From: CAG-791 sp000431495
GTDB taxonomy: Bacteria > Bacillota > Clostridia > Lachnospirales > Lachnospiraceae
NCBI GenBank assembly: GCA_052117605.1
Contig: JBQKIT010000011.1
Length of the DNA stretch: 64,000 bases
Reading direction: 5' to 3' (one strand)
The notes under the pieces: model-generated
What the model was told of the DNA's origin: nothing
The model's database searches: none
What the model saw: only the letters and a program-made list of their open reading frames with translations
Program-made: the position numbers and the translations under genes
Shown: piece by piece, positions 8,741-17,486 of the stretch
Position numbering within the stretch: position 1 is the first letter of the stretch
How the letters are laid out: each line of letters begins with the position of its first letter

Positions 8741-8945
8741 CTCCACAAGGATGATTTCTTCCGGCCAGATTCATCCCCAGCTTGCTTTTTTCTTCCGCAG
8801 GGATGATTTCGACCAAGCAAATGCATCCCTGCAAGCAGAATCTTTCCGATACGGATGCATCTCCACCGCAAATGCATCGCCCCAACCAAATGCATCCCTG
8901 CAAACCATCCCTCCGGAAACGTGCCTCTCCGGAAACGTGCGCCTC
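8741..8945. repeat. 52-bp repeat array, right of IS3, decaying
   Basis: Two clear units begin at 8748 and 8800 (period 52) with GGATGATTTC and an inverted TTCATCCC. Downstream copies degrade into ATGCATCCCTGCAA motifs and end in a 16-bp direct repeat (CTCCGGAAACGTGC at 8911 and 8927). It is the right half of the array interrupted by the IS3 element. No gene is seen between 8592 and 9035. Confidence 0.82.
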
Positions 8946-8953
8946 CGGGCGCA

Positions 8954-8988
8954 CAAAAAAATCCAGGAAGCAAAAATGCTTCCTGGAT
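8954..8988 (-). terminator. Terminator of rplM-rpsI
   Basis: A perfect 12-bp stem, ATCCAGGAAGCA with its complement around a TTTT loop, is followed on the minus strand by seven or more Ts. It lies about 50 bases after the rpsI stop. Confidence 0.95.
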
Positions 8989-9035
8989 AAAGATAACAAT
9001 ATAAGTCGCAGCGATGATCTCTTGCTGAACTGAAA

Positions 9036-9431
9036 TTATCTCTTGGAGAACTGAGGTGCGCGACGAGCGGCTTTGAGACCGTATTTCTTTCTCTCCTTCA
9101 TACGAGGATCACGAGTAAGATATCCAGCCTTCTTCAGAACAGGACGGAAATCTGCATCTGCCTCAAGCAGTGCTCTTGCGATGCCCTGACGGATTGCGCC
9201 AGCCTGGCCGGTGGTGCCGCCGCCCTTTACGGTGATCATGATGTCATACTGATCAGCCGTGCCGGTAGCTACAAGGGGCTGCTTTGCGATGGTCTTCAGA
9301 GTCTCAAGTCCGAAGTACTCATCCAGGGTTCTCTTGTTAACAGTGATCTCGCCCTTTCCGGGTGTAATGAAAACTCTGGCTACAGAAGATTTTCTTCTGC
9401 CGGTGCCATAGTAAACTGCTGCTTTAGCCAT
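9036..9431 (-). CDS. rpsI: 30S ribosomal protein S9
   Basis: Small-subunit head protein of 131 residues whose C-terminal tail reaches the P-site tRNA. The sequence has the GTGRRKSSVARVF start, the GQAGAIRQGIARAL core and the conserved basic tail ending QFSKR. It is the second gene of the rplM-rpsI pair, 17 bases after rplM, and is followed by a strong terminator. Length is normal. Confidence 0.98.
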   Translation of the reverse strand: MAKAAVYYGTGRRKSSVARVFITPGKGEITVNKRTLDEYFGLETLKTIAKQPLVATGTADQYDIMITVKGGGTTGQAGAIRQGIARALLEADADFRPVLKKAGYLTRDPRMKERKKYGLKAARRAPQFSKR

Positions 9432-9448
9432 TGTATTATCCTCCTCTA

Positions 9449-9877
9449 TCAGATATCCAGAACTTCGGGTTTCTGAGCAGCGTGGTCGTGATCAGGTCCA
9501 ACGTATACATGAAGCTTCGTGTACATCTGATCACCGAGCTTTCCGCTGGGAAGCATGCCGCGAACGGCGTGCTCAACAACTGCTGCAGGCTTCTTCTCCA
9601 TCATCTCGCGAAGAGTTGTGTAGGTAGAGCCGCCAACATATTTGGAATGACGGAAGTAGATCTTCTGCTCCATCTTCTTTCCGGTAACCTTAACCTTCTC
9701 TGCGTTTATGATGATGACATAATCACCGCAGTCGAGGAAAGGAGTATAAATAGGCTTATTCTTGCCGCGAAGGACAGTTGCAACTTCCGATGCAAGGCGG
9801 CCAAGAGTCTTATCAGTAGCGTCAACAACATACCATTTCTTCTCAATGGCATTAGCGCTCGGTACGTAGGTCTTCAT
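9449..9877 (-). CDS. rplM: 50S ribosomal protein L13
   Basis: Large-subunit protein of 142 residues, an early assembly protein that binds 23S rRNA. It shows the canonical WYVVDATDKTLGRLAS start and the MLPSGKLGDQMYTKLHVY C-terminal region. It is the first gene of the L13-S9 operon. Its own promoter lies over the end of truA, and a leader of about 240 bases with 14-bp repeats lies between. Confidence 0.98.
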   Translation of the reverse strand: MKTYVPSANAIEKKWYVVDATDKTLGRLASEVATVLRGKNKPIYTPFLDCGDYVIIINAEKVKVTGKKMEQKIYFRHSKYVGGSTYTTLREMMEKKPAAVVEHAVRGMLPSGKLGDQMYTKLHVYVGPDHDHAAQKPEVLDI

Positions 9878-9977
9878 AGAAATGCCTCCAATTGTTCATT
9901 AACATCTGTATCCATCTGTGTGATTCGCACCGGCGTCTGGTAGTTTTCGCAAAACCGGGGAGTCTGCTAGCCCTTTC

Positions 9978-10047
9978 GTTCGGACGCTCCTGCTCGGATT
10001 TCTCCGTTCAGATGCTTCCATTCGGATGTTTCCAACTGAACGTTTCT
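9978..10047. repeat. 14-bp tandem repeats in the rplM leader
   Basis: Five adjacent 14-base units (9978, 9992, 10006, 10020, 10034) of the type GTTCGGACGCTCCT / ATTCGGATGTTTCC. In the minus-strand transcript they form a series of GGAAACATCCGAAT-like elements with short self-complementary pieces such as GUUCAG and CUGAAC. They fall in the region where an L13-type leader would lie, but I cannot match them to a known leader. Confidence 0.75.
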
Positions 10048-10117
10048 GCTCCTGCAAACCTGAACTCAGGTCGGAGCTGTACATCTGCTGTCAGGGCATA
10101 CTATCGCCGTCACACGC

Positions 10118-11005
10118 TTATCTATTATAGGAATCCAATCCGGTCAAGTCAAGTCGATTTCCCGAAAGAGCCGAATTTTTCTCTCCGTTTTTCTCTCCGA
10201 GGATACGGTAATTCACAAGGCACAGCCCGCAGGCAGGTGCGGTGTCTCCCGCCGCCCGGCGATCCTTCTTTTCCAGGATGTCCGGTATGGCATCCGGGGC
10301 CGTCTGTCCGCGCCCAACCCGGATCAGGGTCCCTGCAATGATCCGGACCATGTTGTAGAGAAATCCTGTTCCGCTCACGCGGAGGATGATTTCCCTGGCC
10401 TCGTCGCGCAGGTCATTTTCCAGAATTCCGGTTCGCATCAGGTCCGGCACAGAGCAGAGCCGCTCCTCCACCTGAATGTCCGTGATGGTCCGCACGGTTG
10501 TCAATGTGGTCCCTGCCGGGTTACAGAAGCTCGCAAAATCGTGTTCTCCTGCAAGATCCTTCGCCGCTCTCTGCATCTTACGGACATCCAGCGGGAAATA
10601 GGTCCATGCGAAATACCTCTCCCGCAGCGGATCCGGCACCCCGGCGCAGTAAATCCGGTACTCGTAGGTCTTCTCTGTGCGCAGTGTCCGGGGGTGAAAG
10701 CTCTCTGGAACCTCCATGGATTTCCGCACGCGGATGTCGGAAGGAAGATGCGTATTCACTGCCATGGCAAACTTTTCCGCAGGAATCGGTGAGTGCGTAT
10801 CAAAAACAGCATAATTGCAGAGCGCATGAACCCCCGCGTCGGTTCTGCTGGCGCCGCAGACCTCGATCTGCTCCCCCGTAAGCTCGGAAAGCGCCCTGTT
10901 CAGTTCTCCCTCAATCGTCCGGATCTTCGGATCCTTCTGGCTCGCGAAGCCGGAATATCCGGTTCCGTCATAGGCCACGACGATCATCATTCGTTTTGCA
11001 GTCAT
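10118..11005 (-). CDS. truA: tRNA pseudouridine(38-40) synthase TruA
   Basis: Converts uridines 38-40 of the tRNA anticodon arm to pseudouridine; 295 residues. The catalytic Asp56 sits in GASRTDAGVHA. MMIVVAYDGTGYSGFASQ is the usual TruA opening and FLYNMVRIIAGTL the usual late motif. The ATG at 11005 has no strong ribosome binding site; it lies 28 bases after ecfT in a stretch where ATGACTGCA occurs three times, suggesting start by coupling to ecfT. The residues after about 250 are an extended tail. Confidence 0.95.
   Translation of the reverse strand: MTAKRMMIVVAYDGTGYSGFASQKDPKIRTIEGELNRALSELTGEQIEVCGASRTDAGVHALCNYAVFDTHSPIPAEKFAMAVNTHLPSDIRVRKSMEVPESFHPRTLRTEKTYEYRIYCAGVPDPLRERYFAWTYFPLDVRKMQRAAKDLAGEHDFASFCNPAGTTLTTVRTITDIQVEERLCSVPDLMRTGILENDLRDEAREIILRVSGTGFLYNMVRIIAGTLIRVGRGQTAPDAIPDILEKKDRRAAGDTAPACGLCLVNYRILGEKNGEKNSALSGNRLDLTGLDSYNR
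10124..10152 (-). promoter_or_regulatory. Promoter of rplM-rpsI
   Basis: On the minus strand, -35 TTGACT, 17-base spacer and -10 TATAAT. It overlaps the 3' end of truA, so rplM-rpsI can be transcribed apart from the ECF-truA genes, with a leader of about 240 bases. Confidence 0.9.
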
Positions 11006-11033
11006 ATTTTTATTCTGCAGTCATGTTTTGCAG

Positions 11034-11837
11034 TCATATTTTTACAATGCACAGCACCACACAGACGGCAAAATAAGCCGCAAGAAGTGCGTAGGCTGCA
11101 TAATCTCTTCTGCAATAAACAAGCGGCTTCATCTTCGTCCGCCCGTCTCCTCCGCGGTAGCACCTTGCTTCCATGGCCATTGCCAGGTCATTGGCCCTGC
11201 GGAAGGCAGAGATGAACAACGGCACCAGAAGCGGAACCAGGCTCTGAATCTTCTTCATCAGATTCTTCGATTCAAAATCTGCCCCCCGCGCCATCTGCGC
11301 CTTCATGATCTTATCCGTCTCCTCCATCAAGATCGGAATAAAGCGAAGCGCAATGGACATCATCATCGAGATTTCGTGAACCGGAACATGAATTTTCTTA
11401 AGCGGTCCCAGCACATCCTCCAGCGCATCCGTCAGCTGGTTCGGCGTTGTTGTCAGGGTCATCAGGGAGGATCCGATGATAAGGAAAATCAGTCTCACCG
11501 CCATTTTGGAGGCAAAATCCACACCCTCGTAGGTGATGGTCAGCTTCCAGAAATGAACCAGCGGCCTTCCTTCCGTAAGAAACAGATTGAAGATGACCGT
11601 AATCATCAGAATCATCATGACTGCCTTCATGCCGCGCATGATATAACCGAAGGGCACATGCGATGCTGCAATCACGATTGCCACGGCCACGGCTGCTATG
11701 AGATACCCCGTCCAGGAATGCACGACAAAAAGCGAAATGATGTATGCAAAGGTCGCAATCAGCTTCACCCGTGGATCCAGGCGATGAATCGGGGATTCGG
11801 TCTGATAATACTGTCCAATGGTGATTTCCTTAAACAT
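11034..11837 (-). CDS. ecfT: ECF transporter transmembrane protein EcfT
   Basis: Membrane scaffold of the energy-coupling-factor module, which couples ATP hydrolysis by EcfA1-EcfA2 to vitamin or metal uptake through interchangeable S components. 267 residues with about five to six membrane segments. The C-terminal cytoplasmic part carries the coupling-helix motifs, including the AxG-type ARG in QMARGADF. It overlaps ecfA2 by 8 bases. No S component is encoded nearby, as is usual for group II ECF systems with a shared module. Confidence 0.95.
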   Translation of the reverse strand: MFKEITIGQYYQTESPIHRLDPRVKLIATFAYIISLFVVHSWTGYLIAAVAVAIVIAASHVPFGYIMRGMKAVMMILMITVIFNLFLTEGRPLVHFWKLTITYEGVDFASKMAVRLIFLIIGSSLMTLTTTPNQLTDALEDVLGPLKKIHVPVHEISMMMSIALRFIPILMEETDKIMKAQMARGADFESKNLMKKIQSLVPLLVPLFISAFRRANDLAMAMEARCYRGGDGRTKMKPLVYCRRDYAAYALLAAYFAVCVVLCIVKI

Positions 11838-12759
11838 GGGCAGTCACCCCCTTCTTTTTCCGCGAAGCACCCGGGTACACGGCCCGGAAATTTTTCCCGG
11901 TCAAGGCATTCAGCTGTGCAAGGTGGGAAAGGATCTCTTCCGTTCCCGCCTGCACCGTCAGTGCATTCGTATTCACCGGAAGCCCCAGCTCCTTCAGATA
12001 CTGCATGATGTAAACCATCTGCGGCGCAGCAAGACCGATGGGCTCCAGCTCCTGATATCGTGCAAACACCTCCTGCGGCGTTCCGTCCATCATAAGCGTT
12101 CCGTCGTTCATAACCAGAATCCGGTCAGCGTACTCTGCAACATCGTCCATACTGTGCGATACCAGAACAATGGTCATGTGCAGGTTTTCCTTCATTTGCC
12201 GCACCATGTCCAGAATTTCATCCCTGCCCCGGGGATCCAGTCCTGCCGTAGGCTCATCCAGAATCAGAATTCTCGGGTGCATGGCAAGCACGCCCGCAAT
12301 GGCAGCTCTTCTCTTCTGTCCGCCGGAAAGATCAAACGGAGACATCTGCCAGAATTCTTTTCCCAGCTGCACCTGGGTGAGCGCAGCCTCGGCCCGCTTT
12401 CTGCACTCCTCCGGGGAAAGCTCCAGATTCTTGGGTCCGAACATGACATCCGTAATCACATCCGATTCAAACAGCTGGTGCTCCGGATACTGGAACACGA
12501 GGCCCACACTGGCACGAAGCGTCTTCCGGTCGAAGCCGTTTGCCTGAATGTCCTGCCCATCCCAGTAGATATGCCCGGAGCTCGGCAGCAAAAGACCATT
12601 CAGCATCTGCACAAAGGTTGATTTTCCGGAGCCCGTATGCCCGACCAGTCCGATGAACTGACCGTCCGGAATCTCCACGGAAATGTGATTCAGTGCACTG
12701 ACCGACATTGCAGTCCCCTGATCATATACATATGAAATATCATCTATTTTCAGTGACAT
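11830..12759 (-). CDS. ecfA2: ECF transporter ATPase EcfA2
   Basis: ATPase of 309 residues that pairs with EcfA1. Motifs: Walker A GHTGSGKST near residue 40, signature LSGGQKRR, Walker B ILILDEPTAGLD, and a switch His in VSHSMDD. The gene begins one base after the ecfA1 stop and overlaps ecfT, making a tight ecfA1-ecfA2-ecfT unit. The last 15 residues are basic and lie beyond the usual fold. Confidence 0.95.
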   Translation of the reverse strand: MSLKIDDISYVYDQGTAMSVSALNHISVEIPDGQFIGLVGHTGSGKSTFVQMLNGLLLPSSGHIYWDGQDIQANGFDRKTLRASVGLVFQYPEHQLFESDVITDVMFGPKNLELSPEECRKRAEAALTQVQLGKEFWQMSPFDLSGGQKRRAAIAGVLAMHPRILILDEPTAGLDPRGRDEILDMVRQMKENLHMTIVLVSHSMDDVAEYADRILVMNDGTLMMDGTPQEVFARYQELEPIGLAAPQMVYIMQYLKELGLPVNTNALTVQAGTEEILSHLAQLNALTGKNFRAVYPGASRKKKGVTAHV

Positions 12760-12760
12760 A

Positions 12761-13639
12761 TTACTCTGCTTTCCGGCCGTCCTTCTTCAGCCCGAGTGCC
12801 TGCGCCAGCTCTTCCCTGGTCAGAATCCCGGCAGGAAGATCCATCCCGGCCTTTCTCAGCTCATCCGCAAGAAGCGTCACCTCCGGAACATCCAGATGAA
12901 GCTCCTTCATTTTATCCACATTGGAGAACACCTCGTGCGGAGTTCCCTGCAGCGCCACTTTTCCCTGATCCATCACAAAAACACGGTCCGCATAAATGGC
13001 TTCCTCCATATAATGCGTAATGAGAATGATGGTAATGTTTTCCACATCGTTCAGTGCTCGTGCGGCCCGGATCACTTCTCTTCTTCCGGAGGGATCCAGC
13101 ATCGCAGTCGGCTCATCCATAATGATGCATTTGGGGTGCATCGCAATGACGCCGGCAATAGAAACGCGCTGCTTCTGTCCGCCGGAAAGACGGTTCGGTG
13201 ATTTCCTGCGGAATTCCTGCATTCCGACCGTTGTCAGCGCTTCATCCACACGCTCCCAGATTTCTTTGGTGGGAACCCCCAGGTTCTCCGGCCCGAATCC
13301 GACGTCCTCCTCCACAATCTGTCCGATGATCTGATTGTCCGGATTCTGGAAAATCATGCCGGCCTCCTGCCGTATGTTCCAGAGCTGATTCTCATCGGAG
13401 GTTTCCATTCCGTCCACCCAGACCTCTCCCTCCGAAGGGAACAGCAGTGCATTCAGATGCTTCGCAAGCGTTGATTTGCCGGAGCCGTTATGTCCCAGAA
13501 CCGCAATGAATTCACCCGGCTTCACATCCAGAGATACGTTGTCGAGAGCCCGCACCTTTCCGTTGATGTTGCCCTCGTCATCTCGTGTGACATAATCATG
13601 AATCAGCTTTTTGATCTGTATCATAGCCTTGGATGACAT
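12761..13639 (-). CDS. ecfA1: ECF transporter ATPase EcfA1
   Basis: ATPase of 292 residues, first gene of the ECF module. Walker A GHNGSGKST, signature LSGGQKQR, Walker B CIIMDEPTAMLD, switch His in LITHYMEE. The start is the ATG of MSSKAMIQ, preceded by GGAGAG at 5 bases; the open frame extends 12 codons further without a better site. It lies downstream of rplQ but behind the rplQ terminator, so it may need its own promoter, not identified here. Confidence 0.94.
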   Translation of the reverse strand: MSSKAMIQIKKLIHDYVTRDDEGNINGKVRALDNVSLDVKPGEFIAVLGHNGSGKSTLAKHLNALLFPSEGEVWVDGMETSDENQLWNIRQEAGMIFQNPDNQIIGQIVEEDVGFGPENLGVPTKEIWERVDEALTTVGMQEFRRKSPNRLSGGQKQRVSIAGVIAMHPKCIIMDEPTAMLDPSGRREVIRAARALNDVENITIILITHYMEEAIYADRVFVMDQGKVALQGTPHEVFSNVDKMKELHLDVPEVTLLADELRKAGMDLPAGILTREELAQALGLKKDGRKAE

Positions 13640-13794
13640 ATTTTCTCTCCAAACTCCTGTCCGTTTCTGTACCATCGGTCTTCATGGCCTTCTGCCTTAA
13701 TCCGCCCGGCCTTCATGGCCTTCTTTTTCGACCTTATGCAGAATAGCAGACTTTCCCGAAAATGTGAAGGCGATGTTGTCCCTCTTCCTCGAAT

Positions 13795-13877
13795 CCCGCC
13801 GGATTCCAAAATCGCAGCATCTGAAACCCGCCGGATTCCAAAATCGCAGCATTTGAAACCCGCAATATTCAAAAATC
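13795..13877. repeat. 32-bp tandem repeat, about 2.6 copies
   Basis: CCCGCCGGATTCCAAAATCG plus 12 further bases is repeated at 13795 and 13827 with a single mismatch, and partly at 13859. It lies between the rplQ terminator and ecfA1. A shorter nearby echo, CTTCATGGCCTTCT, occurs at about 13681 and 13711. Confidence 0.9.
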
Positions 13878-13902
13878 CCCCGAACCATCAGGTCCGGGGG
13901 AT
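13871..13902 (-). terminator. Terminator after rplQ (end of ribosomal block)
   Basis: ATCCCCCGGACC pairs with GGTTCGGGGGAT around TGAT, with one mismatch, followed by a run of Ts on the minus strand. It lies about 30 bases after the rplQ stop and closes the S10-spc-alpha block. Confidence 0.93.
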
Positions 13903-13930
13903 TCTCATGCTTCCCTGTTCAGAAAACGAC

Positions 13931-14467
13931 TTATACGAACTCAAGAACAACCATAAGAGCTGCATCGCCCTTTCTCTGGCCGATCTTTACGATTCTGGTG
14001 TAACCACCGTTGCGGGATGCATACTTCTTGCCATACTCGTTGAAGAGCTTCTCAACAAGATCAACCTCTTTGGTGTTCTTCTTGCGGCCTGCGCCTGCAG
14101 CCGGAACCTCGGTTACAGGATACAGGAACTTCATGAGCTGACGTCTTGCATGCAGGCGGGAAGGAGCGTCCTTGGTGACCTTCTTCTCGACTTCATCATA
14201 AACGGTAACCTTTTTGCCGTCCTTTACTTCCTTGACACGCTTGCCATCCTTGTCCTTGCGGGCAACCTTGGCCATAACGGTAACCTCTTCGAAGTTATCC
14301 TTCTCCTTCGCTGCAAGAGTGATCATGGGCTCAACCAGCTTCTGGATTTCCTTTGCACGTGCCTCTGTGGTGATGATCTTTCCATTGTAAAGCAGTGCGG
14401 TTACCTGAGAACGAAGCAGTGCCTTTCTCAGCTTGGTCTTCTTTCCTAACTTTCTGTACTCAGCCAT
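13931..14467 (-). CDS. rplQ: 50S ribosomal protein L17
   Basis: Large-subunit protein of 178 residues near the tunnel exit. MAEYRKLGKKTKLRKALLRSQ start and the GGYTRIVK motif near the end are typical. It is longer than the usual 115-130 residues because of an insertion at about residues 60-105 (KVARKDKDGKRVKEVKDG), a feature of several clostridial L17s. Last gene of the alpha operon. Confidence 0.97.
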   Translation of the reverse strand: MAEYRKLGKKTKLRKALLRSQVTALLYNGKIITTEARAKEIQKLVEPMITLAAKEKDNFEEVTVMAKVARKDKDGKRVKEVKDGKKVTVYDEVEKKVTKDAPSRLHARRQLMKFLYPVTEVPAAGAGRKKNTKEVDLVEKLFNEYGKKYASRNGGYTRIVKIGQRKGDAALMVVLEFV

Positions 14468-14654
14468 TGTTTTTCTCCTGTTCTTTTGGCAGCCCCTACG
14501 GAACCTGTGGAATTACCCGCAGAAGGCCTGCTGATGCCGACCCGCAGCGTACCTCATGGGATTTTACCGCCGCAGGAAGTTCATACTATTATCTGTGCTC
14601 TTCTCTCCCCGTCACATCGTGCCGTGAAGATCCGAATTCAACCATCTGATTCTC

Positions 14655-15620
14655 TCAGATCTCGATATCGGTTCCCATGTTCAGCTTCAGGCCCAGTTCC
14701 TTCAGCTTCTCCAGAACTTCATCCAGAGACTTTCTGCCGAGGTTTCTGACCTTCATCATCTCATCGGGAGTCTTGCTGCAAAGCTCCTGAACCGTATTGA
14801 TTCCTGCCCTCTTGAGGCAGTTGTAAGAACGGACAGAAAGCTCGAGCTCGTCAATGCTCATCTCAAGAGCCTTGGTCTTGTTGTCATCAATGGGCTCTGC
14901 CATGATTTCCGTGGTCTTTGCGTTGTCGCTCAGATCGATAAATACGGAAAGATGCTCAGAGAGGACCCTCGCCGCGAGGCTTACCGCCTCGTCGGGTGCC
15001 AGAGTGCCGTTGGTTGTGACATCCAGCGTCAGCTTGTCGAAGTCTGTCTGCTGACCGACACGAGTGTTCTCAACCGTGACGTTGACTCTCTGTACCGGAG
15101 TGTAAATCGAGTCAATCGGGATGATTCCGATCTTGGTATCCTCGTTCTTGTTCTTGTCAGCGCTGACATATCCTCTTCCCTTGGTGATCGTAAGCTCAAT
15201 GAACAGCTTCGTCTTCTTGCCGGAGAGAGTGGCGATAACCAGATCTGGATTCATGATGTGAATATCCTGATCTGCCTGGATATCGCTGGCGTGTACAATG
15301 CCTTCTCCCTCATACTCGATGTATGCGGTCTTGGGCTCGTCGGTCTCACTGGAGTTCTTGATCGCCAGGCTCTTGATGTTCATGATGATATCCGTAACAT
15401 CTTCTTTTACACCCGGAATCGTGCTGAACTCATGCTGAACACCATCGATTTTGATCTGGCTGACTGCCGCGCCCGGAAGTGAAGAAAGCATGATTCTTCT
15501 CAGGGAATTTCCGAGAGTAAGACCATACCCTCTTTCGAGGGGTTCTACAACGAATCTGCCGAATTTACTGTCATCGGACATTTCAGTCGTTTCAATGCTG
15601 GGTCTTTCAAAATCAAACAC
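14655..15620 (-). CDS. rpoA: RNA polymerase subunit alpha
   Basis: Alpha subunit of 321 residues that nucleates RNA polymerase assembly. The N-terminal dimerisation domain carries GRFVVEPLERGYGLTLGNSLRRIMLSS; the C-terminal domain (about 250-315) has the DNA- and activator-binding helix-hairpin-helix motifs (IDELELSVRSYNCLKRAGI, VRNLGRKSLDEV). It lies between rpsD and rplQ; 187 bases without visible features separate it from rplQ. Confidence 0.98.
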   Translation of the reverse strand: MFDFERPSIETTEMSDDSKFGRFVVEPLERGYGLTLGNSLRRIMLSSLPGAAVSQIKIDGVQHEFSTIPGVKEDVTDIIMNIKSLAIKNSSETDEPKTAYIEYEGEGIVHASDIQADQDIHIMNPDLVIATLSGKKTKLFIELTITKGRGYVSADKNKNEDTKIGIIPIDSIYTPVQRVNVTVENTRVGQQTDFDKLTLDVTTNGTLAPDEAVSLAARVLSEHLSVFIDLSDNAKTTEIMAEPIDDNKTKALEMSIDELELSVRSYNCLKRAGINTVQELCSKTPDEMMKVRNLGRKSLDEVLEKLKELGLKLNMGTDIEI

Positions 15621-15701
15621 GCATATACCTCCTTATGATTTTCAATGCAATAGCGGAGTGCCCGCATCATACTGCCGGTGTAGGACTCCGCGTTACACGA
15701 A

Positions 15702-16295
15702 TTACTTGGAATACAACTCGACGATCTGCATCTCATCAACGGGAACGTCGATCTGATCTCTCTTCGGAAGTGTGCTTACGGTTCCTTTGAAATTCTCTTT
15801 GTCCACATCAACCCACTCCGGTGTGAGTCTGCCTGCGGTAACTTCAGCGATGTCCTTGAATCTCTGCATGGTGCGGTTTGCTTCCTTCACCTCGATCACA
15901 TCGCCGGCCTTAATCTGATAAGAAGGAATGTTGATGCACTTGCCATTTACAAGAATGTGCTTGTGGTCAACGACCTGACGAGCCTCTCTTCTGGTGCGTG
16001 CAAAGCCCATACGGAAAACAACGTTGTCCAGACGGGACTCCAGCATAACCATCAGGTTCTCACCGGTCATGCCCTTCATACGGTCAGCCTTCTCGTAGTA
16101 GTTGCGGAAAGGCTTCTCCAGTACGCCATAGATGAATTTAGCCTTCTGCTTCTCACGAAGCTGCATGCCGTACTCGGACATCTTTCTGCTTCTTCTGGTG
16201 AGAGTTCTCTTGGACTTCTTGTCATATCCAAGGAAGGTGGGATCAAGGTCCAGAGATCTGCATCTCTTCAGGACGGGTGTCTTATCTACTGCCAT
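15702..16295 (-). CDS. rpsD: 30S ribosomal protein S4
   Basis: Primary 16S rRNA-binding assembly protein of 197 residues, also a proofreading factor. The S4 RNA-binding domain is at about residues 90-155 (SRLDNVVFRMGFARTRREARQ, VDHKHILVNGKCINIPSY). It lacks the N-terminal zinc cysteine cluster (only one Cys near position 12). Unlike in B. subtilis, it is in the alpha operon between rpsK and rpoA. Confidence 0.98.
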   Translation of the reverse strand: MAVDKTPVLKRCRSLDLDPTFLGYDKKSKRTLTRRSRKMSEYGMQLREKQKAKFIYGVLEKPFRNYYEKADRMKGMTGENLMVMLESRLDNVVFRMGFARTRREARQVVDHKHILVNGKCINIPSYQIKAGDVIEVKEANRTMQRFKDIAEVTAGRLTPEWVDVDKENFKGTVSTLPKRDQIDVPVDEMQIVELYSK

Positions 16296-16423
16296 AATCG
16301 GCTCCTTTCATTCTGTCAGAAGACGCTTCTGCGGCTTCTGATTGTTGTTTACAACACCGCAAAGCGGTGCCTTCATCCAAAACTGCTTTACATACTCATT
16401 CAGCCGGAAGCTGAATGACATTA

Positions 16424-16819
16424 CTATACTCTTCTGCGCTTGGGCGGGCGGCATCCGTTGTGAGGAACCGGAGTCACGTCCGTGATAGACAGAACCTGAA
16501 GTCCGTTTGCGTTCAGCGCACGGATTGCAGCCTCTCTTCCTGATCCGGGTCCCTTTACGAAGACATCAACTGCCTTCAGGCCATGGATCAGAGCAGCCTT
16601 GGTTGCAGTCTCAGCTGCAAGCTGTGCTGCATAGGGAGTGGACTTTCTGGAACCCTTGAAGCCAAGTCCGCCTGCGGAAGCCCAGGAAAGGGCATTGCCC
16701 TGAGTATCCGTCAGAGTAACGATGGTGTTGTTGAAGGAAGCCTGGATGTGTGCCTGGCCGCGCTCAACGTTCTTCTTAACGCGCTTCTTGGAAGCTGCTG
16801 CTTTCTTACTTACTGCCAT
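16424..16819 (-). CDS. rpsK: 30S ribosomal protein S11
   Basis: Platform protein of the 30S subunit near the mRNA exit, 131 residues. Typical AHIQASFNNTIVTLTD and DVTPVPHNGCRPPKRRRV motifs. The start is the ATG of MAVSKKAAASKK, with AAAGGAT at 6 bases; an upstream in-frame ATG at 16849 lacks a site. Confidence 0.97.
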   Translation of the reverse strand: MAVSKKAAASKKRVKKNVERGQAHIQASFNNTIVTLTDTQGNALSWASAGGLGFKGSRKSTPYAAQLAAETATKAALIHGLKAVDVFVKGPGSGREAAIRALNANGLQVLSITDVTPVPHNGCRPPKRRRV

Positions 16820-16893
16820 AATCATTATCCTTTCATCTACATACCGCAAAGCAGATCTGCCGCGGTAAGCACCTTATTCCCGGTGCGACAAAA

Positions 16894-17262
16894 TTACTGT
16901 TTCTTATTAGCGATGGTCTTACGAGGTCCCTTGCGGGTACGAGCGTTGTTCTTGGTGTGCTGGCCGCGAACCGGAAGTCCTCTTCTGTGACGAACTCCTC
17001 TGTAGGAACCAATCTCGGTGAGCATCTTGATATTCATCGCGATATCACGGCGAAGGTCACCTTCTACCATGTAGTTCTCAGCGATCTCTTCTGCGAGCTT
17101 CTTGACATCATCATCTGTCAGATCTCTGCAGCGGGTATCAGGATCCACGCCTGTAGCCTTAAGAATCTTGTCTGCGGAGGTACGGCCGATTCCGTAAATG
17201 GAAGTAAGACCGATCTCAACGCGCTTGTCTCTGGGTAAATCAACACCTGCAATACGAGCCAT
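16894..17262 (-). CDS. rpsM: 30S ribosomal protein S13
   Basis: Head protein of the 30S subunit that contacts L5/L31 and P-site tRNA, 122 residues. MARIAGVDLPRDKRVEIGL start and the basic RHRRGLPVRGQHTKNNARTRKG tail are diagnostic. The start is placed at this conserved Met, with AAGGAGAT 5 bases upstream; the frame remains open for 41 codons upstream with no ribosomal-protein likeness. Confidence 0.98.
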   Translation of the reverse strand: MARIAGVDLPRDKRVEIGLTSIYGIGRTSADKILKATGVDPDTRCRDLTDDDVKKLAEEIAENYMVEGDLRRDIAMNIKMLTEIGSYRGVRHRRGLPVRGQHTKNNARTRKGPRKTIANKKQ

Positions 17263-17486
17263 TTTTATGATCTCCTTAAAAATAAAAGTGATTGCTTCTT
17301 CCTGTGAGAAGCTTTTGTTTTGATTGAGGCGAACCTGCTTATGTACTCCCCTGCATAAAAATATATGCAAAATGGTGAGTATCATTCTGCGATACAGGTC
17401 ACGACAGTCCTGCAGCTTCCGATATGCTTCTGCTTCCCGGATTTATGCTTCTGCATTCGCCGGATCGACAGATCGGCAATCTGCAC

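Noticed and set aside
8701..9033. Overlapping small frames in the repeat array right of IS3
   Set aside because: Open frames appear in several phases on both strands only because of repeat composition; the 52-base period breaks any frame.
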